The notes under the pieces were generated by a model that was given only the letters and a program-made list of their open reading frames with translations, was not told the DNA's origin and did no database searches. DNA of 64,000 nucleotides, taken from the NCBI RefSeq assembly GCF_001522545.3, contig NC_031768.1, forward strand, positions 97,461,781-97,525,780, given 5' to 3'. The stretch's first letter is position 1; each line of letters begins with the position of its first letter. Positions 1 through 13,400 of this stretch are shown here, piece by piece. The DNA is from Parus major (taxonomy: Eukaryota > Chordata > Aves > Passeriformes > Paridae). A program made the position numbers and the translations under genes.

Positions 1-367
1 GCCACAACACTGAATTCAGGCCAAACATTGAAGATATCAAAGCGGATCAGTTCCTTCCAAGAGTATATAAGAGGCATCACTGAGGAGGAAAGATCCTGAA
101 TGGCAGCACTTTTTTACAGAACTTTGTGCACTAAGGGTAACCTGCAGGCATTGGAAAGCATAATTAACCACACAATTACTACAGCTCCACATAATTCCAG
201 GACTTTGGGACAACCAAACCCAGCCTGGAACCCCATGGCACAGACTGTATCTAAGGGACAGATCAGAACATTCTGACCCAACTACTTAACACCCTGCATC
301 TCAAACCAGTCAAACATCCCTGGCCTGTTTGATGAACTGCTAAAACCATAAAAGCATTGAAAATTCA
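1..367. other. Unassigned non-coding DNA at window start
   Basis: No open frame of note and no repeat I can name. It contains a TATATAAG string near position 64, but nothing around it supports a promoter. It runs up to a short CR1 tail fragment. Confidence 0.5.
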
Positions 368-435
368 TATTGCAAGGGACCTGTGGAGGTCATAGAGTTC
401 AAACCTTAGCTCAAACCAGGGTCAATTAAGACACT
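368..435 (-). mobile_element. CR1 LINE 3'-end fragment, degenerate
   Basis: Read on the plus strand, this contains the reverse complement of the conserved CR1 3' region: a 'gggacctgtggaggtcat' block, then a 'caaacc' block and 'ctcaaaccagggtca'. These match the usual order (ggaagggacc, aggtcat, gtccaacc, gctcaaagcagggtca). The terminal octamer repeat at the very 3' end is not preserved. About 70 bp is recognisable, so this is an old, strongly 5'-truncated copy. It carries no coding part. Confidence 0.65.
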
Positions 436-3400
436 TAAACTTTTCCACAAGACATCACTATTCTTGGCAAGTTATGGCAATGTGCACTGACTAAAAGAGT
501 TTCTCTGCATTTCTACTTGCACATTTTTCATGAAGAGTCTGAAAATGTTTCTGGTTCTACATAAGCACTAAAACCAAATTAAACAAAACCACAGAGCTAA
601 TGATGCTTGGCACAAAAAGGAAAAAGGAGGAAGGAGGGAATTGCTAGAGCAATCTTAAATCAAGTCCATTGTTTCAAGAAGCTGAAAGCATCATGGACAA
701 ATCTGTTCTTATTCATGTGACCCCCCCCCAGTCTGAGACACTCACATAACAGCATCTCTCCCAGCATGGTGTAGCACAAGTAATTGGCAAGAATTGTTTT
801 ATCTCCATCTGCTGCCAATATACTAGGTTTTCAGGCCTTCATGAGTGATGCCCTTCTTAAAGGCCTAGGTCTTCTCCAACTCCTAACACTAGTTGCTGTC
901 TTTGGCCTGAGCTGGAGCTGTTCCTTATTTACACTCCTGAAGAATGTAAAATGAACATAATAAGTACCAGTTCATTTGCACCTGCAGAGCTATTCAGAGG
1001 GACCCTATATCAGCAAAATAGTGACAGAAATATGTTTACTGCCCATGTAAAAAAAAGTAAAAAGCAGTAAGGCTATGCAGGGCTATACTTAACTCACAAA
1101 CTTTGACTTGTCCACAGGCTGCTGTGATGAACATTTCCTTGGATTCTGATCATCTGTCCCCTCACTACAGGAAAACCCATTAAAGCCACCCATCACCACC
1201 AGGTTTCTCACACAATCACAACAAGATGCAAGGCACCCATATTCTTAAAATATATTTTTTAATTACTTCATATTTGTGAAAAATGAAGTTTGGACAAGAT
1301 TCTCAGCACCAAAGTCATAGCACATTTTAAGCAGAGAACTAGCGTGCCAAGTTTCAAATTTGGGAGTGGCTGAAAATCATTATTCTGCTAACAGATTTTT
1401 TAGTTTAGTCCATTTCTCTTCCCCACTTCCCCCCTACACCTTTTTTTTTGTTTTGAGAATGCAAAATAAATAAGATCATTTGTTTTAATTAACATTCAGT
1501 GTGCTCTGTGCACAGGGTAAGAGTGATGCATCACCTTAGTACTCAAAACAGAGCATTTCTCTTCGTGCCAGAACTGGGCTATGAGTCAGCTGCACAAAAA
1601 ATGAGTATTAAGCCTTTCAGAAGGAATTCCACTTGAAAAAGAAACAACCAAACAAAAAAAAAAAACAAAAACTGACAGAAAAATTGTCCTCTAAAAATCA
1701 AAAGGTAAATGCTAATATCTCCTATTGCTTTGTCAAGGTGACCCATTATCAGACATATTTCAGGATTTTACCTTTTTCCATTACAAAATGTCACTGGTTT
1801 AGAACTTGAACTGAAATTCCCTATATTCCCTTCTCTACTTCCAAAATGAACCTTCTTATACTCACTATAAAATGGGTAAAACAGCAGCCTTTTTTGGATT
1901 TATTTCCTAGTAATTCAGCTTTTATCACATGCATGCTTGTATACATGTTGAGTGAAGAATTCAACCACTGATCCCATCTTTCTCTAAGAGGTATTAGTGA
2001 GATGAATAATTCACTTGCTAACTAGAATTTCCTGATCTAAAATCTTCATGCTATATTGAGCTGAGTAAAAGTAATGGTGCTGCAACTGTTCTGTAGTTGT
2101 CTCTGAGGAGTTCAAGTCTAATGCCTGTTGCTTTATTTAACTGCCATTTAGCTAACAATCCTTCTCCACACATGGTGCTGAATTTTGTAGAAGTGCTTTT
2201 CTTCCCCCACCTCTGATCTGTTTCCAGCCAACTCTCCTAGTGCAGCTATATTATACAGTACTGCACAGCTATCATTTAGAGAGGTTTTTTTACAGCTATT
2301 TTCTTGTTCTGGTCAAAGGTCCCATGGCTCTTTCACATAACCAAGGGTATTGTCGAGTTCTGTTCAAATATCAACTTAATTTAGTTCTAAAACCCCACAG
2401 TTTACAAATATATTCCTTCCATGAGTCGCAGTCAGTTGTCACTTCCCACTTCACTGTTGCGAGCTAATGCACGATGGCTGTGCTGATCCACCCTCTGAGG
2501 CATCTGCAGTTCAGGTTTTGTTCAGAAAAAGGCAAGCATCAGTTAAGTGAAGCCTTTTTTGTCCACATCTCAGAAAATTTCAGGGTATCAATGACCTTTT
2601 GACTGCAAGCACTGATATCCAATAGAGTAACACTGACTGTGAACACATTATATATCAAATATGACCGGTGTGTGCATGTGTTCATACACACACACACTTT
2701 GGAGCAAGATGGTCACTTAGGCCTTATTTACCTCATTGATTCTGGCAGCAGATGGTTCTCTGAAAAACTATTAGAATAGAGTACTAGTCACTCAGGTCTG
2801 CTGTAGAGTTGTACAAAAATCATTACTTGCTATTTTTGTCCTACAGTTCCTTGTTTGCTGGCAAAACTCTTCTGCACAGCAATATTAATACTGTAGTTAC
2901 TTTCTTCAGCATCCAGACAAGAAACCTGTATGTTCAACCTTCAGCCACAGTTAAAAGTGTTTAAAAGTGTTTAAAAGTTTGTTTATTTCAGCAATATCAC
3001 AGCAGCTCAAATTAAAGATGTCTCCTTTACCCATCTACTCTGCCTCATAAAAACTACCATGTTCTAACATCATCTCAGTCTGAACCAAGCTGATTTTTTA
3101 ATTAGTGTCTCCTGTCCTCCTATGTATGGAGGAGAAAATCACATTCATGTGAAACTGTCACGTATTTTGCCTTTTATATTCTTGGTCTCTATATGCATCT
3201 GTAACTTTGGTTACTAAATTTCTGATTTGTACCAAGTGGTACATGGGTAACAGCCACAAAGGTAACAATGGAATAGAAAAGGTATCTGTAAAGGCTTGAT
3301 TTAACCTTTGAGATTGATTTGGATATTCTCTAATCTGTAAAGTACACAAAATTAAACCTAAGGAGGGCTATTTCCATTCAGGTAGTTGCATTGATTACCA

Positions 3401-6400
3401 TTTTGTTCTGACAATCTAGAGTTAGCTTTCCTATTTTCACAGGAAAGTGAAAATCCCAGCAAGTGTACTATTTTGTACCAAGAAGAAAAATTATAGAAAC
3501 ATTTAAGAAGATATGAGCTTGACTTCATATTACTTACAAAACACACTCTTTTTTTCTCTAGCCAATCTGTCTGTTACCAAAACTTCTTTGGTTAAAGCAT
3601 GAGCTTCCTAACTACTTAAATGTAATCAATGAGTTAAATGTAATTCCAACAAAAAAAATAAGAAATAACTGTAATACCTCCCCTTTAACCCCATGTAAGC
3701 ATGTCCCATGTCCATTTAAAACACAAGATGTGTTCATTTGCACTGATGTAAACAATGACTACATGAGAACTCAGCCTAATTCAGACAAGAATCAATAAAA
3801 AAAAATAAAAAGTATTTATAGTAAGAATGTATGGGGAATGTACAGTGTATGATGCTGATATTAAAAAAGAATTTGATAGTTTGAGTCAAGACCAGGAGTA
3901 AAAGCCCAAATGTCATCCAATTCTTCCAGCACTCTAAACATTAAGATAATGTTCAGCATCAGGCTCCAGCATCCTTACCAAATGAGCAGCAAGTAGTTAT
4001 AGTTCCTTATATTTACATTTAATTTTATATTTTAAATGTAAAATGTTTACATTCAGAAATTTGGTCAATTTGATACACTTGACCAACAGCTACTCTGCCA
4101 GTTCCTCTAAATTTTCTCTGGGAAGTTAATCCAGGTCCACAAAGAACCCTCGAGAAACAAATTAAGATCACTGCTTTTACCAGCATATAAACTATCAGAC
4201 CTATTTTAATTTTATTTACTGCAGTGTAATACCATTATCTGGTAGCATATGACTTAAATATTTCATAGATTATGATTTACTCCTGCCTAATTGAGCCCAA
4301 ATAAAATCCATTAGAGATACTTTTTTTTTTTTATCCGTTTTGTCTTTTCTGAGGCTCTCATGACTGTGAAAACAAATAGATGGTTTATGTGTCAGGGAAG
4401 ATTGTCTGGGAAATACATGAATAGTTTACAAACACTCAAAGAGCTCTGTAAACATCTCATCAAAATCTCAAGGGATCATCCCCTATCCCTTCAAAATTGT
4501 CTCAAAGGGTAATTTCCCACCTGAATGAGGGCAGGTGACAGACACCTGGTGTAATTGACCCCTTTATCACAGGAGCTCCATGCACAAGATGATTGGGTCA
4601 CACAGAGCAAGCATGTTTTGAAAAGAACCAGTTTTAGTTTTGTAGTTAGAGTGGATGTGGATGTCAAGCACTAATTTCAAACTGGTCAGAGTAGCTCAGT
4701 GTGCAAAGCAGCACTGATCCCTAGCCAGAGAGCTCTCACAGTAAGGCTTTTTCTTAATTTGTAGTTTTACTCACAGATTTTGGCTAGCTGCTTGATCCAC
4801 CTTCCCACTGTTCCAGTGTGTTCCTAGTACCTGCTGCATGACTGCCTTGGGCAGCACTGAGTAGTTCATTGTCATGAAGAGGATGCCCAGGAGGTAACTT
4901 CATTATTCAAATTATCAAATGAAATATAAGTGGGCTTTTAATACCTTCTTGGTCAAGGTCAAATGTTCAGGTCAACAGGATTGTGAAGTCATGAGAAGAA
5001 ATTCCCTGTGATACTGTGTCTCATTAAGTCTTGCCACACATGTCTAGCTACTCTTTTGCAAAAAATTAAAAAGGAATAAAGTATATTTGAATACACTTGT
5101 TTCATTTATTATTTAAAAACAATAAATATGTCCCTATTTATTCTCTGTAAGCAGAAACAGGAATTATTGGCACAGCTGGCAAACCCCTTGGTTTCATTTT
5201 ACAAAGATGATGTAACAGGCTGTTATATACCAATCTGGAATTTCCTCACAAAATTGGCTCTTTTGACGTTTCTTTCTCATACACCATTGTCCTCCAAGCT
5301 GTTAAATGATAACTAACAAAACTATGTTGTTGAATTATTAACCAAGCCATAGCTTTCCTTGTTTCATGGTTAATTTACTTCATACTTTCAAGTGCCTGAT
5401 TTTCAAATACTGCTGACTGGTTGCAAGTCTAACCTAGCAGAAACAAGGATCTCTGTTTTGCATCAACAAAGCTTCATACCTTAATTTTTGTTGCTGTTTT
5501 AAACTAGAGTTGATAAAACAGGAAAAACTTGCCTGCATGATTTGCTTTCTGCATGAATGGTTTTGAAAAATATACAAATGATGGATCAAAAGTTACAGAA
5601 CTAATCAACCATGTTTCCTAAAATACCTGAAGTTTCACAATGGCTCAGTGGGAAGACAATATATCAAAAAATCAAATTAAGATGAGAGTCATTTACTTCA
5701 AAACTTTCCACTGCTAACTTCACAGTTAACTCATGGCAATACAAGAGGAAAAAACAAAAAAAAAAAAGAACTATTATAATTCTAGTGCAGGCACATATGA
5801 ACCTGCTGGCACAAAAAGTATTGATTTCAACTGAACTAAATTTTATTCTTTCCTTTGTTTTTTTATTACTCCACTTTGAGATTATCCAGGGAATACATGT
5901 TGGTACCTACCTTATTTCTTAAATACTTTATCTTGGAATCAAAAGCAGAATCAAGCTTTTCAAAAAGTGGACTGGATCCAAGAATTTATGTCAAAAATAA
6001 GTGCGAATTTTTTAGATTTCAGCATTCAAGTCATTGATTTCGAGTCCAAGGTTCCTAACTAGCTTCACAGGTCTGCCTGTGAAGACTCCCCCTCCTCCCT
6101 CCTACACTACTCTGCCTAATTTGTGAAGTTTAGAAACAGAACCAGGGCCTTCCTTTGGGCAACAGGGACTCACGCTACTGAAGCAATCCTTCAATACACA
6201 GCATGAAAGCAAAGTGGTTTTTTGCTGCAAGACTGAAAACTGGAACACATTTCTCTAAGATGAGGGAAAGATATGAAAGGTTATTTAAAGACTGGGTCCT
6301 AAGGAAAGATTACTTAGAAGACTGAAGTATTGATCTAATTCTCCTCCTTAACCTGATCTCTCCAACAAGTTTGCTCTCATTAGGAAATTTCAGCATCATT

Positions 6401-6947
6401 TGTCAGAGAAGAGACAAGAGGCAAATCCTACATGTTCTGAGAAAATTTGATGCTGTGCAGAGGACACAAAGCCCAAGTCTTTGCTTCTAATAAGGGAATG
6501 ACTAGAGCTCTGAGCTGTTTTCAAGTCTGGCTGACTCAGCTGAGCAACCAGCACATGCATATGGCTTTGAAACACCTATGGCATGAGATGTGACCTGCTC
6601 ATCGTCCCTAGCAGCAGAAAGAGGACACCCTCACATGCATGGATATGAAAGGAAAAAGGGGCAGGGAGAAAGCACACACTTATTTAGACTGTCTGCAGAT
6701 CTCCCAGCTTGTGCCCCAGCCATCCACCAACTCAGTACACTTGCTGAAGAAGGTCAGACCAAAGGTGCAAGGGTCACTCACCACAAAGATGTGCCCAGCG
6801 TTAGGGTGAGCCAGCAGGAGCTCTAGCCTGCAGTAGTTCCAAGGGCTCAATCAGACACCCAGTCAGGTCTCAAACACTTTTGAACACACTGGACCCATGA
6901 TAGCTCAGGGATTGTAATACCCATGATGAATATTGAATGGGAATGAA
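436..6947. other. Unassigned A+T-rich non-coding DNA
   Basis: No gene or classifiable transposon recognised. Small items seen are a C10 run near 721, a three-copy 10-bp repeat (TTAAAAGTGT) at 2,951-2,980, a short CA run near 2,690, homopolymer A/T runs near 1,441, 4,321 and 5,756, and two opposed E-box strings (CAGGTG and CACCTG) near 4,532-4,548. The open frames of 60-78 codons scattered here show no protein-like pattern. Confidence 0.5.
2951..2980. repeat. 10-bp tandem repeat, three copies
   Basis: The unit TTAAAAGTGT occurs twice exactly, then once as TTAAAAGTTT. This is a short slippage product in A+T-rich DNA with no evident function. Confidence 0.8.
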
Positions 6948-7452
6948 TGATCACACCTGGAGTTCTGTGTCCAGTTCTGGCCCCTCAGTTTGGGAAGGAC
7001 ACTGAGACACTTGGACACATCCAGAGAAAGCAACGAGGCTGGTGAGGGGCTTGGAACACAAGCCCTGTGAGGAATGACTGAGGGAGCTGGAGTTGTTTAG
7101 CCTGGAGAAAAGGAGGTGACCTTATCACTCTTTACAGCTACCTGAAAAGTGGGTGTAGTCAGGTGGGGGCTGGTCTCTTCTCCCAGGCAACCACTGATAG
7201 AATGAGAGGACATAGTCTTAAACTGTTCCAGGGGAAGTTTAGAAAAAAATTCTTCACTGAAAGTGTAATTGGATACTGGAATTATCTGCCCAGGAAGGTA
7301 GTGGAGTCACCCATCCCTGGAGGTGTTTAAAAAAAGACTGGACATGGCACTCAGTGCTATGGTTTAGTTGATGAGGAGGTGTTAGGCCATAAGTTGGACT
7401 TGATGAGCTCAAAGTTCTTTTCCAACCTTGCTCCTTATGTGATTCTGTGATT
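6948..7452 (+). mobile_element. CR1 LINE 3' end, 5'-truncated (about 505 bp)
   Basis: This is a classic CR1 3' segment on the plus strand. Landmarks in order are 'gttctgtgtccagttctgg' (6,963 onward), 'cctggagaaaaggaggtgac', 'tctcttctcccaggcaacca', 'ttcttcact', 'gtggagtcacccatccctgg', 'ggaggtgtttaa', 'ttggacttgatgagctcaaa' and the terminal 'tgattctgtgatta' near 7,440-7,453. These correspond to the end of ORF2 and the 3' UTR, which CR1 reverse transcription retains preferentially. The left boundary is abrupt at about 6,948, as expected for a 5'-truncated insertion. Several indels break any reading frame. The copy is moderately diverged, clearly younger than the fragments at 11.9 and 62.5 kb. 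Confidence 0.92.
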
Positions 7453-8953
7453 ATGGAATTCTCCTTCTAGGCATGATAATGCCTTCTCCTTGTGTGGGCA
7501 ACCACCAGCACCTAGAGAAAGCCAGAAACTGCTGATAGCACTTGATGATCTGCTGCTTATCCAAGATAATGATGTCTCTCTAGAAACCTTTTTTTTTTTT
7601 TCCCAAAAGCAGCAGGCACTTGTCACTCCTCTGACTCACTCTAGGAGTAACAGCAGTACTTTATTCTCTACTGAGCTTTTGAGTCAAGAGCCCCTTTTTA
7701 TTAATACACATAAATCTAAAGGCTCTAATAATAAATGAAAGCTTTTCATCCTGTGTGTGAGGTCTGCTCATAACAAGAGACAGAGAGTGAAGAAAAATGG
7801 AAACCAAGCAGGTCCAAACCTACTCGTACATTCATGTTCCTATATTTTATTTTCTGACAAATTTGACTCTGAATTTATTAATACCATGATTTCTTTTGCG
7901 TCTCATTGGGAATGTGGACCCAAGCCTGCCTGCTTGCAGGCTCAGCCTGAGAGATACAAAGCATGTAGGCACCAGCTGAACTCCTTTCCCCAGACCAGTA
8001 TCAACTTTGCACTCCAGCTGTATGTGTGGCTCTTACTCACATGCAAAAGCTATACACTGAAGAGAAGGTGATAAGCATATGTTGAAGATTTTTAGAAGCT
8101 AATCTACAGGCAGTTGGACCCATAGATTAGCTGATAGTCACACTCTTTACTGCATGGTTGATTTTTAAGCCATGCCTTGTAATCAATCCGTGTTTCTTGT
8201 ACCAGCTCACTGCAGAAATGCATTTTCAAGGAAAAATGGTAGCAAGTGCCATATATGTAACAGTGAAGTCTATTCATCCATGGTATGCTATTTCCAACAG
8301 CTGCTTCATACCCATGTATTTTAAAAGACACACTGGTGCTACTTCAAAATCTCTGGGATTAAAGCCATCATTGAAAAGCTTATTCAAGTCACGTTGAAAC
8401 ATAGCAGGCTCTGAGGCTGAACACACTCTGACAACTAGTCTAATGCAGATATTAAAGTTATTTTTAGGAATCTAGCATATATGGCCTACATTTAAGGTCA
8501 AAGTGGGTAAACCTGAAAGTTACTTCAACTCTTCTCACTGTACTGCATCTAGCTGCTCTCACATCAAGTAGGCTTTTTTGAAATACAGATTGATAGTAGG
8601 TTGATAAATTGTTTTACAACTAATCTTGGATGGCTTATGTGCTGCCATCATAGGGACAGGCTTATTACCCTCTTAAAACTTCAGTCACACCAGCAATTAT
8701 CCTTTGTAGTTCAAACATTTCAAGCTGTGATAATAGCCTTTTTTTACAAATGGAATTCCTAAATATACACCTTTGAGAATGAGAACATCATGACTAATGG
8801 TCATACTTCCAAAAATCACTTTAGATGTTTTCTGTGAATTTCATTTTCAGAGACACTTAAACACTTCATCTATCATTAATCCCAAATGCTGTGCTTCAAT
8901 ATCAACACTTTTGAAGAGATAGAAACTGAAGTGAATGTTACAGTTATCAGAAA
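7453..8953. other. Unassigned non-coding DNA
   Basis: No repeat or gene recognised. Open frames of 63-104 codons here (for example at 7,757-8,071, plus strand) lack protein-like composition, splice context or similarity I can name. Confidence 0.45.
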
Positions 8954-9010
8954 AATCATAGAATCACTTAGGTTGAAAAAGACCTCTGAGATCATCAAGT
9001 CCAACCTAAA
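8954..9010 (-). mobile_element. CR1 LINE terminal fragment (about 57 bp)
   Basis: On the plus strand it reads 'aatcatagaatcactta', 'ggttgaaaaagacctctgag' and 'atcatcaagtccaacct'. This is the reverse complement of the CR1 terminus, including one tail unit (ATTCTATGATT on the element strand). Only the last 57 bp or so of the element are present, making this one of the shortest possible 5'-truncated insertions. A run of 28 A residues starts 22 bp further on. Confidence 0.85.
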
Positions 9011-9027
9011 AGCTCCAATTTTTAAGC

Positions 9028-9031
<4 letters not shown>

Positions 9032-9059
<28 letters not shown>
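9032..9059. repeat. Poly(A) run, A28
   Basis: An uninterrupted run of 28 A residues. It is not the tail of the adjacent CR1 copy: CR1 does not end in poly(A) and that copy ends on the other side. It could be a simple slippage run or the tail of an unrecognised retrocopy. No source gene is visible upstream. Confidence 0.95.
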
Positions 9060-9063
<4 letters not shown>

Positions 9064-11849
9064 ATGTGGTTAATGTGAATACAGTTGGTTCAGAATATGC
9101 AAAAGCCAATGGCTGACCAGAAAACCTTGGACTTATAAAATACCTGAAAACAGTCTGAAATTTCTTCCTTTTCTCTGCATCTGGATTATCACAGCATCTG
9201 AAGTGATGAAGATACAAGCAGAAACATTACAAAAAATGTTTTGTACTTTTGTGGTTTTTTTCTCTACAGAAGCAGAGGCCACAGCAGAAGACCTTTGTTT
9301 GGTTATGAGTGCATCAACTCTACCTCAAGAGTCTGCTGGGACTTTTTTTCCCAGGTGAATAGTGGCTACTTCAGTTTCCAAAACATGGGTACGATAATGT
9401 CAAAACTGTTCTATATAGGATTTCTAGATAGCATCCACCTCAAAAGCTGAGTTTGTCAATTACAACTACAAATGCCTCTGAAAATTTGGATTGCTTTGTT
9501 TACTCAGTCCTCAGAAAAAAGTGACAGTCTCCTCTGGAAATAAATCAATCCCACTTCAATTTGCAAGATTTCTAGTTTCCAGCAGCCCTATAACAATTTC
9601 TAAATAGGGTACTTGAAGAAGAAGACTGAAGTTTCATATTACTTTAAAAACCTCCAAGAGTTTTCAAAATCATTTCAGCAGGATGCTGAGCTGGCAAAGA
9701 ACAGGAGTCCCTGTCACACAGGGACAGTACAAACAGTTACTCAGGATTGTGCATATCAATATCTGACAGCTGAGTACTTAAATGTGAAACCAAACCTGAA
9801 AGAAAAAACAGCTATAAGGATTAATTCTCTAATGCAAAATCCACAGTGCTGTGTTCCAGCCACTGCCTGCAGCCTTGTTTATCTAAACTTTATCTTATTT
9901 TTTAAATGAAGTGTCACAAATGGCATACAGTTCTCAAGACCATTCTGAAGTGGAAGATTACATCTCAATTACAAAAATTACATCCAAACAGACAAAGGTG
10001 TCTTGAGGCCAATAAACCAATTGCTTTTGTCTATAAAATGTAGTTGTGAGTATAACAATGTTGCCTTGGGACAGACCTTTGTCCTTGGTCGACTCTTAAT
10101 TTGTCACCACAGAGGGCAGACACAGAGTACAACCAGCAGCCAAGTCTCGCCCAAAGAACAAGCAGCACCACCAAACAGCACTTTTAGAAATGGAAATGAG
10201 AACATAATATTTTTTGTAATTTACTACTGTAGCTAAATACCATAATTCATAGGTCCAGCCATATTAATTTAATTTCCTGATTTTACATTACAAAGACTTA
10301 ACACCTAGCAGCATTGATTTCCACACCTTAATTATATTATTCCATCGTAAGCTTTTCTGCTTCTAACCAATTTTAGCAGAAATTCCCTTTTATTGTTACA
10401 TCAGTATCTTCTGATATTTGGGTTCCTGAACAAATAATATTCTTCTGTTCAAGTAATCTACATGGTATACTCTACATGGTAATTATTTTTGCAACATATT
10501 TGAAGGTGTTATTCAGGTCAACAACTGACAATGACAGGAGATAATAAAAACAGTCTACTCAACATTTCAAACACTTCTTCACCAACACATCAGTATTTTA
10601 AAATTAAGTAAATAATATATTCATGCTGCTGCTTGTTAGGATGAAAGACTTTTAATGATCATCTACACTAACAGCAACTCATATTTCCTTGTTCAGGCCC
10701 TATCTTTTGGTACTGGGATAAACATTGTGAGCAGCTAAATTGTGTGTAGGTTACTTTACACTGGGTATCCAAAAAAACAAGAAAGAAAAAATTGTAACTG
10801 CTTAAACCCCAAGAATTATGCATACCTTTCAATCTGAGACTTCAAAGTTTTCAAATACTTAGGTAAATATTATAATTTTGGTCATGTTGTCAAATTATTT
10901 TGCCCATGTCGTCTCCAAATTACGGCTGATGCCAAGGTCAGGTCTATTGAGAGATAACTATTCTTGGCAGCAACATCTTTTCCACTCAAACCAATAACTA
11001 CAATCAAGTTTAGCACATCAGTAAAGCACTCACACAAGCAGACATTGGTCTCAACAGAGATTTCCAACCACTGGTGTTTATCATCATCATCAGGTGAGGG
11101 CAGGTGTTTGCCCAAGAGCTCCTTGGCCATCATGCTTTATTCCCTGTAATTTGACTAAAAGCAGAAAGAGAGCAATTCTGAACTATGTACTCACAAAGTC
11201 GAGAAAAAAAAGAAAATCTCAGCTGGGAGGCAGCAAAGGCAGTCTTGCCTTCCAGCCAAGTCCTGGACTTCTCCTCATTCTCTCCTTGGCTGAAGGAGAG
11301 CAGCAAGCAGCACCATTCTCAGCTGAAAGAAGGCAAAGGTTTCCTTTGCTGCCCAGTAAAAGGGCAGGAGTAAAACCAGTCATGCAACCTGACTTTGATT
11401 ACATCAGGACAGCAGCAGGTACAGGGCTGACAGTGGCCCCTGCCCACAGCTGCAATTCACTATTCTGTCAGTACTGCACATGAAAATGGATGTCACTTTT
11501 AGGTCTTGGATTTCAAACCACAAGCCAGCAGCTCAGCTTCTGCTCAAAAGAGTAATGACACCTAAGGTAAGCAAGCTGGGACCCAAGTTGAAACTATACA
11601 TTAGGTTCAAAATGCATCTTGGATTTTACCCCTTCCTTCCCAGGAGTGAAAAGCCCAGTGATCACTACATGAAATTTTCCACTGTTTTGTTTGTTTTCCA
11701 CTTAACACTGTTTTATGTTAAGGACACAAAACCCACCTTTTACTGGGCCAGAGCCATGGAGCAGCTTGCCCAGTGGGAGGAGAACACATGATACTCAACA
11801 CTGCCTAAAGTCCATCGCTCTGGTGCTCCCCTACCACCTACAAGAACAG
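9060..11849. other. Unassigned non-coding DNA
   Basis: No gene or transposon recognised. Open frames up to about 129 codons occur at 9,613-9,909 and 11,094-11,483 (plus strand) and 10,882-11,133 (minus strand). None has a domain, signal peptide or composition that supports a real product. A short sequence near 10,110-10,124 (CACAGAGGGCAGAC) weakly resembles a CTCF core, but not well enough to call. Confidence 0.45.
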
Positions 11850-12168
11850 GATTATGAATGCTAAAATTTATCCCTGCGCATCCTCTATCTGTTTATGGAC
11901 CAGTCATCCCTCACAGTTTGTCCATCTTTTTTTGCGTCTGTTCACATGTGTCCACCTCCACAACATCCAGAAGTCCACTATGCACAGTATTGAAGCATAC
12001 CTATCTGTTTCAAATCTATTTAAATTCATTTCCCAGCTCTTCTGTGGTAAGATTTGCTGAATAACAGTTCTTCTCTTGCCTTCACCAATTTTATAAACCT
12101 CAGTCATAGCCCACCATAGACATCTCTGCTTCAAACTAGAGTCACAGATTTTTCTGTCTCAGCTACTG
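11850..12168 (-). mobile_element. Ancient amniote-type CR1/L3-like LINE 3' region
   Basis: Read on the minus strand, the segment keeps the order of motifs of the old CR1 3' region shared by reptiles and birds. There is a 'gggctatgac' block next to 'gaggtttataaaat' (around 12,090-12,110). Then come 'atgaatttaaatagattt' with 'gaaacagatagg', a 'gatgttgtggagg' block (around 11,955-11,970), a 'caaaaaaag' block, 'ggtccata' and 'gatgcgcagggat' near 11,875. Substitution and indel load is high and no frame survives. It belongs to a much older CR1 lineage than the copies at 6.9, 15.4 and 51.2 kb. Ends are approximate. Confidence 0.72.
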
Positions 12169-13400
12169 CATTCCCTTTGTCATTTTGACTAGTTACAAGA
12201 GCAGCAATTAAATCTCCTGTGCCTGCCTTGAGATGCAGAAGCCAGGACAGCTCATTACATCCAACTTCTGTTAGTATTCCTCTGTAACTGCCTCTAGTAT
12301 TCAGCACTGTTGGGAAGAGTACTTTGGAAATAGGACTGTTATTCATGCCAGCACAGGATGGAGTAAGTCCCTGATATGGTTTTAAAACATATATTTTAAA
12401 TAGTCCCAGACTGTGCCTAGTCCTCACTTTTGAAAACATATACCACAAGCCCTATGCATTTAAACCATCTTATCCTAATAAGGCATAATTCTTATGTTTT
12501 TACTCTTTAGAAGCTTCAAAAAATATAGAATTCCCTTTTCAAAATGAAATCGACCTCCCTGTTTTTCAAGCAAGTTCCATCTTCAACAGTTGTCTTTTAT
12601 ACAGCTGATTGAATCAAATTCAAACAATTAAGAATCCTATAATCAATGTCTCTCTACTAACTGAAGTATAACTATACATCTATACTGTACTATAGAAGTA
12701 CATCTATATAAAATGTCTGTAAGAAAAACCTTGCTTGATTCAGATTAGGAAAAAAAAGAATCCTCTAAAGTAATGCTTCACCTTTTGGTGAATTATCAGA
12801 ACTGATCAACTGTTGTTCCTAAGCCTGAAAGACAGTAAGACAAACTTTGATCCTAGAGTATCAGTTATGTGTAAAAGAGACTCCAAAACAAAACCAAAAA
12901 TTACTCAACCTCCCTAAGCCCATACATCAAAAACTCAAGATAACCTTTTAATTTCTCCAAAGAGTTACACTCTCAGTCTTTGGCACAAGAATCAGGACTC
13001 CATTCTTTGCTAAGCCAGAAATGCACATAACTTTTAACAGGTATTAGCAGTGTGATTTCCAAAAAAAACCCAACCCAATCTTCTTTGTTGTGGGCATTGC
13101 TTTTATGTCCATTTTAAACTTGACTAAAATCCGTGATTACAAAAGATATTAGAGCATTTGCTACCCTGATCTTTTACAAAGAGAAATAGTTAAATGATAC
13201 TGGATGGCACCTGGCAGCACCAGGCTGTGGTGGAGCTGAAGACAGAACATGAAGCATGAAGATAGAAAGGAAGAAAAGACAAGGAAAGAGAAAAGCAAAG
13301 AAAAAGAAGGACAGAGGTTCACAGCTTTCTTTTCAGTTTGCCTTTTATCTGAATATCTATCTGGAGTAAGGGAGTATTAATTCATTTGCATGAATGCACA
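12169..13400. other. Unassigned non-coding DNA
   Basis: The minus-strand open frame at 12,131-12,448 overlaps the old CR1 fragment at one end. It has no recognisable domain. Beyond that, nothing is recognised except a purine-rich patch near 13,258-13,320. Confidence 0.45.

Noticed and set aside
10104..10124. Possible CTCF site (CACAGAGGGCAGAC).
   Set aside because: Only the right half of the core fits. The left CCAxC part is shifted, so the match is too weak.
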